Virus record (IMG/VR): IMGVR_UViG_3300006929_000154
Location: 1-21,585 of that record
Reading direction: 5' to 3' (one strand)
Length of the DNA: 21,585 nt
Origin: a virus
Below the pieces are notes generated by a model. The model searched no databases. It was not told the DNA's origin and saw nothing but the letters and a program-made list of their open reading frames with translations. The position numbers were made by a program, and so were the translations under genes. This document shows, one piece after another, positions 1 through 7,072 of this stretch; positions within the stretch are counted from its first letter, which is position 1; every line of letters starts with the position of its first letter.

Positions 1-83
1 AGAACTTTTTGACTGTATATTGCCGGTGCCCAATTACCTTTTGCAAGGTTATTATAACCACCAGCTCTTGCCATAGTAGCCAT
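1..83 (-). CDS. Major capsid protein, N-terminal fragment (runs off the left edge)
   Basis: Only the first 27 codons are inside the window. The peptide starts MATMARAGG and continues into a G-N-W-x-P-x-I-Y-S-x-K-V stretch, which resembles the N-terminal arm of many phage major capsid proteins (a short disordered start, then an 'xxPEIWSxKL'-type motif). The start is chosen from a strong SD (AGGGAGGA) about 8 nt upstream of the ATG at 83; a second in-frame ATG lies three codons on. It follows the scaffold-like gene by 23 nt, the usual scaffold-to-capsid order. The motif is seen directly; the capsid role is inferred from motif plus position, and the body of the protein cannot be seen. Confidence 0.7.
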   Translation of the reverse strand, partial: MATMARAGGYNNLAKGNWAPAIYSQKV

Positions 84-106
84 ACTATAGTCCTCCCTAG
101 TTTAAG

Positions 107-1018
107 TTATGCCTCAAGATCAACCCTGCCTTCCTTCATAGCCTGATCAATCTCTGGCTCAAGTTTTTCAAAATCCCAAGGTTTGAGTTTTTGAATCTCT
201 GAAATCTTCCACATCTTGTTATTCTGCCCAACATTTACATCTCGGCTAGTAGCCTTAGTAACTGCCTTAGCAGCATCACTCGGTCTGGTTGATTTCCTTT
301 TCCTGTCTATTCCAACATCCACTTTATATAAATCAACAGTCCTACTTGCCCAAACAGGATCGGTATTGTTTTTAGTAATACCCTCAGAAATGCTTTTGGG
401 CTGTTCTTTAAGCCATTGTAAAAATTCTGGTGAAGTTTTGATTCCATCAAAATCAGGATGAGTATGTAAAAGTTGTTTATAAGCAGATTGAACTTTTAAC
501 TTTTGTTCACGTTCAGAAATACGACCTATTTCAGATTGTAAATCTTCTACTTGCTTAGAAGCCATTTTGTGAGAAATAGTTTCAACAACTTGATATACGT
601 CTGGATATTTGTCCTTAAACTGTTCTAGATCTTCATCAGTCTTAGGGGGAGCATATTGTACTTGTTTTTCAGCAACTTTACTTTGTGCTTCCAAAGTTTC
701 CTTTTCCTGCTTCCATTCAGACAATTTCTGATCGTAGTACGTTTTAAGATCATCATATCTTTTCTTGTAATCATGCCCTTCCCTTTTTTCAGTAGGAATT
801 TCTTCCTTATTGGGAACAGCACTTGCATTATTTGCATCCATAAAACCTTCGACTTCAGGAGTAGCTTCTGTCTTGGCCTTGACATCAGTGTCCTCAGTTA
901 CTTCAGTTTCTTCATCGTCATTTGTTAATTCTCTATCTTTTCCTTGGTACATATTTGCACGAGGATCATTTTCAAGAATGCTTGCCTTGTTGTGGTTGTT
1001 AGTCTTTTTCTTTGCCAT
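107..1018 (-). CDS. Putative capsid scaffolding protein
   Basis: A 303-aa highly charged protein. Residues 1-75 are very acidic and rich in T/E/D/A. Residues about 80-180 are dominated by K/E/Q helices typical of a coiled coil, and the C-terminus is again charged with a helical end (EPEIDQAMKEG). No enzyme motif is visible. An acidic, helical, low-complexity protein encoded immediately before the capsid gene is the normal signature of a phage scaffold, which directs shell assembly and is then lost or cleaved. The start is supported by a near-perfect SD (AAAGGAGGT) 5 nt before the ATG at 1018. The role is inferred from composition and neighbours, not from a conserved domain. Confidence 0.7.
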   Translation of the reverse strand: MAKKKTNNHNKASILENDPRANMYQGKDRELTNDDEETEVTEDTDVKAKTEATPEVEGFMDANNASAVPNKEEIPTEKREGHDYKKRYDDLKTYYDQKLSEWKQEKETLEAQSKVAEKQVQYAPPKTDEDLEQFKDKYPDVYQVVETISHKMASKQVEDLQSEIGRISEREQKLKVQSAYKQLLHTHPDFDGIKTSPEFLQWLKEQPKSISEGITKNNTDPVWASRTVDLYKVDVGIDRKRKSTRPSDAAKAVTKATSRDVNVGQNNKMWKISEIQKLKPWDFEKLEPEIDQAMKEGRVDLEA

Positions 1019-1106
1019 AGTTACCTCCTTTTACAGTGCCTCTTAATTGAGGGTAGCTGTTTTTGGTTGCAGAATCCAGTGCCAGTGGCATACCGGGTAG
1101 CTGGAA

Positions 1107-2939
1107 TTAATCAACTGCAGGCAGCAGAGAACCTGCTAAACCTACAGCTAAATTTGTTGCATGGTCATCGACCATTAAATCTTTAAAACTTTCTGTATCT
1201 TCTAAATATAACTTTCGTAAAAAGTATGGGGATATTCCTGTAACAGCTGTTGCTTTAGGGCCATAATATTTTGTAAAATTCTCAAAATATTCATCACTTT
1301 TAAATATCTTTTCTAGTAAAGGCATATGTACTTGAAATGTTCCATAATCTCTTTTATCCTCACTTCTTCTATTTTTTCCACCTTGACTTTCTATTTGAGA
1401 CCAATAATCAAATTGTTTAGCATCATACATATCATGTTTTTCTAATTCATATTTAAATGCTGGTAGTACTCTTCTTATTGCTTCTTTTACTTCATTTGAT
1501 GCTTCAAAATCTGTATATGCTTCATCTAAATACTCTCCCCATTCAGGACCTCTTTCTGTTCTTTCCTCATCAAGATACCTACGGTTGCTTCCTCTTTTCT
1601 TTTCTTCTGTTTCAGGATTCCAATAATCTTCATAATTTCTTTTATATAATTCTAAATTTTCTAATTCACTATCTTCATATGGTTCTATTGTATCTAACAC
1701 AGTTTGTCTTATCTGTACATCTTCGTCAGGAAATGGACCTTGATATTCATCTAAATAAGTTTGCCATGAACGACCTCCTTTACTTAAAGCTACTGGCATT
1801 TCTTGTACAGGTTTTTCACTTTGCTCTTCTTCTTCTATTATTTCATCTGTTTCTTCAGCACCTAATGCATTTATTGCTTCAAGTTCATCATATCCTATTA
1901 TTCTAGCTAGTACATCAGGAATAACAACTTCACCGTTTGATACAAGTATTTTCTCAGCATCTACAGGAGTTTTTCCAAAATCTAATTCTATTCCCTGTTC
2001 TTGAGCATATTTTATAGCTTTCTGGATCATGTCATTTATTTTTCTTAATCCTACTTTACGTACAGCTGCAGCATTTATTACAAATCCATCACTTTCGGCT
2101 GGAACATCATCAGCTACTCCAGAATCGTCTGCTCCGGATTGGTTTATTACACCCACTGGGCCTGCTGCTACTCCTCCGGTTGCCATATTGTTTATTGGAA
2201 AAGCTATGTATCTTTCTCCTAAAGGAGTAGGAACTTTTTTATATTCATATTTTCCTTTTATTGCTTCTAATTCTAAAGGAGTTGTTTCATATCCCATACC
2301 TTTTAATAATAAAGAACCTTCCATTGGTAAATTATATTTTTTTACATCTTCTTCTGTAAGAACCCCTTTTTCAATTAATTCAGATATAGGACTTGCACTT
2401 GGTCCATGCATTTCCTGTGTTCTTTCATCAAAAAATTTTGGAGAGCCTATTCTTCTATATGTTTCTTCATCATACCCCTTACCTTCAGGATCAAATCTAT
2501 CAACTATTCCTCCTCCACTCATCATTTCCGGAGCATTTTGAGGCATTTGCCCTTCTACAGGCCTAGGAGGCATACTCTGTTGATTTTCCATACTTTGGGG
2601 TACCCTACCATCCCTCTGACCTGATTCGGGCATTCCTTGCCCATTTACGGAGCCTTTTTTTAGATCAAAACCTGCCATTTCATTCATTACTTCATCGGTA
2701 GGCTCTGGAGGGTATTCACCAGTCTCCATTTTATGCATTAATTCAAAATAGTCAAATACGTAAGGCATAAGTTGTTTTAATTTCTCTATTTCTTCCGGAG
2801 TTAGATTCTTTTGTATAAGTTCAGCTTTTTCTAACTTTTCAACTTCAGGATCTCCAGCTGTCATAAACTGAAAATCAAAGCTACCTATATCTCCCCCTCC
2901 TCCTTCTTGAGGTATTTGTCCATTAACTTGTTGTACCAT
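1107..2939 (-). CDS. Large virion-type protein with C-terminal lytic-transglycosylase-like domain
   Basis: A 610-aa protein. Residues 1-150 are acidic and Q/P/G-rich. Around 255-360 there are two G-E/D-x-V-I-x-A/P segments (DGFVINAAAVRKVG, SNGEVVIPDVLARI), a pattern I associate with marine phage structural proteins. Residues 511-605 match the SLT/lysozyme-like fold: D-Y-W-S-Q-I-E-S-Q-G-G with E517 as candidate catalytic Glu, then Y-G-T-F-Q-V (532-537) and a final H-A-T-N-L-A-V-G helix. Such domains cut peptidoglycan locally during DNA ejection. The fold ends almost at the stop codon. SD AGGA lies 9 nt before the ATG at 2939. It sits between a large unknown structural gene and scaffold. The transglycosylase call rests on motif only. 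Confidence 0.55.
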   Translation of the reverse strand: MVQQVNGQIPQEGGGGDIGSFDFQFMTAGDPEVEKLEKAELIQKNLTPEEIEKLKQLMPYVFDYFELMHKMETGEYPPEPTDEVMNEMAGFDLKKGSVNGQGMPESGQRDGRVPQSMENQQSMPPRPVEGQMPQNAPEMMSGGGIVDRFDPEGKGYDEETYRRIGSPKFFDERTQEMHGPSASPISELIEKGVLTEEDVKKYNLPMEGSLLLKGMGYETTPLELEAIKGKYEYKKVPTPLGERYIAFPINNMATGGVAAGPVGVINQSGADDSGVADDVPAESDGFVINAAAVRKVGLRKINDMIQKAIKYAQEQGIELDFGKTPVDAEKILVSNGEVVIPDVLARIIGYDELEAINALGAEETDEIIEEEEQSEKPVQEMPVALSKGGRSWQTYLDEYQGPFPDEDVQIRQTVLDTIEPYEDSELENLELYKRNYEDYWNPETEEKKRGSNRRYLDEERTERGPEWGEYLDEAYTDFEASNEVKEAIRRVLPAFKYELEKHDMYDAKQFDYWSQIESQGGKNRRSEDKRDYGTFQVHMPLLEKIFKSDEYFENFTKYYGPKATAVTGISPYFLRKLYLEDTESFKDLMVDDHATNLAVGLAGSLLPAVD

Positions 2940-2974
2940 TAAATATATTCCTACTATTATTGTAAATATTATTA

Positions 2975-4651
2975 TTAACCTGAATATTTACTATTAAATT
3001 CAGCCATTGCCATTTCAAATTCTTCTTGAGAATTAAGAGGTAAATAATTTCCTGTCTCTGGATCTATGATATTTGTTCTAGGATTACCTGTAATTATTCT
3101 TTCTCCATCTGGTCCTTCATATTCCATAACAGTTCTTAGCCAAGCAGATGGACTAGGAGCACCATTTCCAACACTGTCTAATCTTTCTAACCAACTCATT
3201 CTTTGATCTCCACCCGGTTTGTGTTTTGGTAGACCTCCTGTTCCTACAGCAGCTCTCATAAATACATCAGCATTAACACCTAAACCAAAATGATCAGTCA
3301 TAGCATATAAATAATCTACATTTTTTCTAGCTGCTGCAGCCCATCGACCAGAATCAAAACCATCATATCCCCAATGAGTATGTACTCTTATTTTCATTCT
3401 ATCAGCCTGTAATGCTTCATCATAGGTAGTACTAGGATCACCGGGATATACTGCTTTATCAGTTTCTGTATCATATGCTCTAAATTCAACACCACCAGAA
3501 GGATCCCAATCACTTCCTCCCCCAATTCCCCATCTTTCAAGAGTTTTTGTAATTCCACTCCATCCTGTAACAAATTTTAATGCTTCGTAAGCTGCTACAT
3601 AAGGAGCAAGGGCAGGGTTCATCAATGCTGCTGTTTGTATTGATCCACTAAATTTTCCTTCTGGAGTTCCACTAGAAAATGATTTCATAGCACTATACAT
3701 AGCAAGAAATTTTCCTCCTAATTTCATTGCATCCTTTCCAAATTTAGAGGTTTGATCTAACCAGCTAGTGTTTGAACCATCTCCTAATCTAGATACAGGA
3801 CCAGTTCCAGCAGAACCTATTGTCGTTTGAGTTCCTAACCCTGTTCCAGTCCCTCCCGGTACAGATAAACCAATATTAGAAGCAGCTAATCCTGTAGGAC
3901 CTGCTAATTGTGTTATATCACCTTGTCCTGCAAGAGATGCAGGAGGTGGACCACTACTTGGCAATCTTCCTGTTGTAGCTAATCCTGTTTTTACTTGAAA
4001 AGGATATTGAACTGTAGGTACTTCAGGTACTGGACTCCATAGATCTTTAGCTTTTTTATATGTCCATTCAGCACCTTCCATTGCTAGATCTGTAGCTGGT
4101 TTTGCTCTAGGATCACTTAATTTGGCCCATTGTTTTTCAAGCCAAGAAATAGATTCAGGATCATCTGCTTTGTCTTCAGCAGCTCTTTCTATAGCTTCTC
4201 TACGACTTCGTACTACACCAGTAGGATCATCATCAATATTAAATAATGCTTCATTATCAGTTTGTCTACCTATATCTGTAATATTTAATCCTGCAGTCTC
4301 TACTCCTCCAAAACCAGTTCCTTCCCATCCAAATAAAAGATCTGGAACACCTTCTAATTGACCTAATTGTTTTTCTCTAGCTTTTTTTTGGTCTTCTGAT
4401 AGAGTCCAAAGATTAGTTCCTGCTCCATAACCTAAAACATCATTTCTTCCTATAGTAAGAGGATTATCTTGTAATGATTTAAAAAGAGGATCTTCTTTTT
4501 CAAATTGAGGATCTATATCTTCTTTTGTAAGAAATTCAGAATATTGCTCTGCTAAAGATGGATCTGTATAAGCTACATTTATTAAACCTTCATTATCTAC
4601 TTTAGGTTTAGATACTTGAGTTACAGAAGTAGTAAGTGGATTTATAGCCAT
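2975..4651 (-). CDS. Unknown large structural-type protein
   Basis: A 558-aa protein I cannot assign. The N-terminal 180 residues are acidic and polar. Residues about 215-295 are Gly/Thr/Pro/Ser-rich low complexity. A hydrophobic helical stretch follows (GKFLAMYSAMKSF and the MNPALAPYVAAYEALKF segment at about 340-360). The C-terminal 170 residues look globular, with many W, Y, D and G, including HTHWGYDGFDSGRW. There is no signal peptide and no recognisable catalytic motif. Its ATG overlaps the stop of the preceding 86-aa gene by one base (TAATG), so its translation is probably coupled to it. The position between portal and scaffold suggests a virion, connector or internal protein; that is inference. 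Confidence 0.6.
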   Translation of the reverse strand: MAINPLTTSVTQVSKPKVDNEGLINVAYTDPSLAEQYSEFLTKEDIDPQFEKEDPLFKSLQDNPLTIGRNDVLGYGAGTNLWTLSEDQKKAREKQLGQLEGVPDLLFGWEGTGFGGVETAGLNITDIGRQTDNEALFNIDDDPTGVVRSRREAIERAAEDKADDPESISWLEKQWAKLSDPRAKPATDLAMEGAEWTYKKAKDLWSPVPEVPTVQYPFQVKTGLATTGRLPSSGPPPASLAGQGDITQLAGPTGLAASNIGLSVPGGTGTGLGTQTTIGSAGTGPVSRLGDGSNTSWLDQTSKFGKDAMKLGGKFLAMYSAMKSFSSGTPEGKFSGSIQTAALMNPALAPYVAAYEALKFVTGWSGITKTLERWGIGGGSDWDPSGGVEFRAYDTETDKAVYPGDPSTTYDEALQADRMKIRVHTHWGYDGFDSGRWAAAARKNVDYLYAMTDHFGLGVNADVFMRAAVGTGGLPKHKPGGDQRMSWLERLDSVGNGAPSPSAWLRTVMEYEGPDGERIITGNPRTNIIDPETGNYLPLNSQEEFEMAMAEFNSKYSG

Positions 4652-4911
4652 TATTTATTTGATTTCTCTTTTTTCATTTCATCAAAATTATTCTTCAAAT
4701 TGAGGAGCATTGCCAGCAAACTGGCCCTCCCCTGCAGTCGGTACACCTCCAACTCCGATTGTGCCATTACCAGAGCCTGTAAGGTCTGTTGGTTGAGTCC
4801 CTTGAGGAGTTTCTGTAGGGGTTCCCATACTTGGGGATTGCCCAGCACCGGTGCTAGGAGTTTGAGGGCTTCCTGATTCTGGTTGCTGTTCTGGTTGTTC
4901 TGGGTTGACAT
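4651..4911 (-). CDS. Small helical protein overprinted on the 3' end of the portal gene
   Basis: An 86-aa protein read in a different frame from portal; its first 224 nt lie inside the portal coding region. It has a Q/N-rich start, an amphipathic region L-L-A-P-V-L-G-N-P-x-V-W-E-P-L (about 18-32), then S-E-L-E-V-Y-R-L-Q-G-R (53-62) and a K/E-rich tail. Short proteins with a W-x-x-L...Y-R-x-Q-G pattern after portal genes are a type I recognise from other tailed phages; their function is unknown to me. Support: SD AAAGGA 10 nt before the ATG at 4911, protein-like composition, and a TAATG overlap that couples it to the next gene. The portal tail in the same DNA is low-complexity P/Q/G/T sequence, as expected if this frame is constrained. 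Confidence 0.7.
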   Translation of the reverse strand: MSTQNNQNSNQNQEALKLLAPVLGNPQVWEPLQKLLKGLNQQTLQALVMAQSELEVYRLQGRASLLAMLLNLKNNFDEMKKEKSNK

Positions 4912-6820
4912 TTTGCATTATTCCTTTCAACATTTCAGCATAGATCTGTGCTTGATTCATATCATTAACAAGACTGTCTGGATCTATATCTTGAGATATT
5001 GCTAATTCTTTTATAAGATTAGGTATCTTAATAAATGGAGCAAGCATAGGATTTGCAACTGTTTGTAAAAGAGCTACCAATCGTTGAGATCGAACTTCTT
5101 TTTGCATTACTGAAGCAACACCTTTTGGTTTAATTTCAAGATCTCCTTCTATATCAGGATTCTCTTCATTAAACTGCATATTCCATTGAAATAAAGCTTC
5201 TCCTAATGGTTTTAAAAGATGATCATCAAGATTCTTTATAACAGTCTTAATGGATAAGCCTGCTGATCCAAGTAACATAGATAAGCCTGCTGCTGTTCTG
5301 CCTGTGCCAGTAACACCTGTCTGCCCATGCATTATACTGGGTATACCAGTTTCTTCATCTGCTAGTTGTCTAGCTTTATCATACATTTGTACATTTTCAC
5401 CTGCAGTATTAGGAAACTTTATAGCATTTACTGCAGTTCCTGTAACTCCAGATTGTCTTCGGAATACCTTGCCCGGAAATATATCATAATTTTGACCGGG
5501 TACTAAAGATGTTTCATCTACATCAAATACAAGATTTCCAGCAAGAGATAGATTATCTATAGCCATACGGACATGACCATTCATCAACATCTGTGCATCT
5601 TCCATATTTTCTGGAATACCGATACCCCACACTTGATAAGGACTTATTTCATATGGAAATATTTGATAAGGAATACGTACTGGAGTAAATGGATTAGCAC
5701 AAGCTCGTAGAATTTGATTTCCACAAATCCATATATTTACTTGTACTTGTCCTAACTCGTCTTCATCTATATTTGCTCCTATTTCATTCATAAAAGCAGA
5801 ATCTATACTTCCCCAGTATTCTATTACTTCAAATCGTTCATTAGCACTTCTATCTAAATGATTATCATCTCGTATTACACTTTCAAAATATTTATCTTGA
5901 TAATTTCCTCCTCCTGATAGTACGTCTCTAATAGCTTCAGGATTAAACATTGGCATATCCATAAGATTACGTAATTGTGTTCTATTCATTTTATGTCTTT
6001 GAATAACATAATCACAGTCTTCCATATTGGTAGCCATAGGATCAGGATAAAGATCCCAACAAGATACTGTTTCTATTTTTGGAACATCTTTTGTATAAGG
6101 AGTATATTCTTTACCTCCTTCTCCTTTATTCCACTTATGAACAGTTTTTGAAAAAGTAAAAGGACCTTTTATAACACCTGTACCTAATAAAACAGATTCA
6201 AAAATAGAATTTCGTAAAGTTGTAGTAGCATTTGTTCCTGTTAATTGATCATGAATAACTTTTTCCATACGTCTTGCTGTTTCTTGAGCAGGAGATATTT
6301 GAGGTTCTCCCATTCGTGAACGACCTTTTTGTATGTTAGTACCCTCATATTCAGATGCTATTCCACCTAAATAATCTAAATTTGTTCCGTCAGCTTGCAT
6401 TGCACCGGGAGGTAAATTTCTTCCATCTCCATTATATCCATAAGGATCTACTGGTTCTGTAGGTAATACTTGATCTAATGGAGTACCCATATGAGCAAAT
6501 TCAGCTACACCTTCTGGTACAGGAGTAGATTCTACTGTTATAGGAAATTTTTTGTTAGCAAACAGTATATCTACAATTTGTCCATAGGCAGCAAGTACTT
6601 TAGTTTTAGTTATTTTTATAAAAACTTTAGATTTTTCAGTAGAAGTATATTGAGTTGTAGAATCATATACTCCTCGAAAATTCTTATAAGCTTTTATCCA
6701 TCGTTCCTCATGAACTTGTCTCCCATCTTCAGCTTCCTTTTGTCTTCCCTTGATTACAGAAATAAGACCGGGAGCATCATCCGGATTCAGTTCACCTGAA
6801 ACATCAACAGGATCACTCAT
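4688..6820 (-). CDS. Portal protein
   Basis: A 710-aa protein of portal type: the dodecameric ring at one capsid vertex through which DNA is packaged and ejected. Portal-like features include an N-terminal R-W-x-K-A-Y-K-N-F-R-G helix, a central alpha/beta core with W-D-L-Y-P-D-P (about 255), Q-I-F-P-Y-E-I-S-P-Y-Q-V-W-G-I-G (about 380-395), and the late D-E-E-T-G-I-P-S...G-R-T-A-A-G-L-S-M-L segment followed by a long helical region typical of the clip/stem/wing. It is long, as in podovirus-type portals. The last 75 residues are P/Q/G/T-rich and share DNA with the 86-aa gene. SD AAAGGA lies 7 nt before the ATG at 6820. It sits two genes downstream of large terminase. Confidence 0.88.
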   Translation of the reverse strand: MSDPVDVSGELNPDDAPGLISVIKGRQKEAEDGRQVHEERWIKAYKNFRGVYDSTTQYTSTEKSKVFIKITKTKVLAAYGQIVDILFANKKFPITVESTPVPEGVAEFAHMGTPLDQVLPTEPVDPYGYNGDGRNLPPGAMQADGTNLDYLGGIASEYEGTNIQKGRSRMGEPQISPAQETARRMEKVIHDQLTGTNATTTLRNSIFESVLLGTGVIKGPFTFSKTVHKWNKGEGGKEYTPYTKDVPKIETVSCWDLYPDPMATNMEDCDYVIQRHKMNRTQLRNLMDMPMFNPEAIRDVLSGGGNYQDKYFESVIRDDNHLDRSANERFEVIEYWGSIDSAFMNEIGANIDEDELGQVQVNIWICGNQILRACANPFTPVRIPYQIFPYEISPYQVWGIGIPENMEDAQMLMNGHVRMAIDNLSLAGNLVFDVDETSLVPGQNYDIFPGKVFRRQSGVTGTAVNAIKFPNTAGENVQMYDKARQLADEETGIPSIMHGQTGVTGTGRTAAGLSMLLGSAGLSIKTVIKNLDDHLLKPLGEALFQWNMQFNEENPDIEGDLEIKPKGVASVMQKEVRSQRLVALLQTVANPMLAPFIKIPNLIKELAISQDIDPDSLVNDMNQAQIYAEMLKGIMQNVNPEQPEQQPESGSPQTPSTGAGQSPSMGTPTETPQGTQPTDLTGSGNGTIGVGGVPTAGEGQFAGNAPQFEE

Positions 6821-6834
6821 GTGTTTATCCTTTA

Positions 6835-7071
6835 TTATTTATGAGACTTTGATTGGCCCATTATCATACCTAATTGTTTGGTATGAGCACTACCACTGGT
6901 AGATGATGATTTTACAGATTGTTCAAAAGCTCCACTGTTTTCACCCATTACATGTGAATCTAGCCCTTCACGGTGTAATGAACTCTCATTAGCTTCATTC
7001 ATTTCACCTTGTTTACTCATCTGGCTCATAATATAACCTGATTTATAAGCTCCTTTTACACCTTTTGGCAT
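6835..7071 (-). CDS. Small polar protein of unknown function
   Basis: A 78-aa hydrophilic protein with no membrane segment, no Cys and a high S/K/G/M content. It opens with a basic MPKGVKGAYKSGY segment, is E/H/S-rich in the middle, and ends in GMIMGQSKSHK. It has a very strong SD (AGGAGG) that is itself part of the last codons of the upstream recombinase-like gene; its ATG lies one base after that gene's stop. It starts 14 nt upstream of portal in the packaging block. It may be a minor head or head-completion component, but nothing in the sequence shows this. Expression is likely given the SD. Confidence 0.6.
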   Translation of the reverse strand: MPKGVKGAYKSGYIMSQMSKQGEMNEANESSLHREGLDSHVMGENSGAFEQSVKSSSTSGSAHTKQLGMIMGQSKSHK

Positions 7072-7072
7072 T

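Noticed and set aside
1051-1103. Repeated GGGTAGCTG and a TGCCA-G-TGGCA palindrome between the 610-aa and scaffold genes
   Set aside because: Short and without a T-run; not convincing as terminator or promoter.
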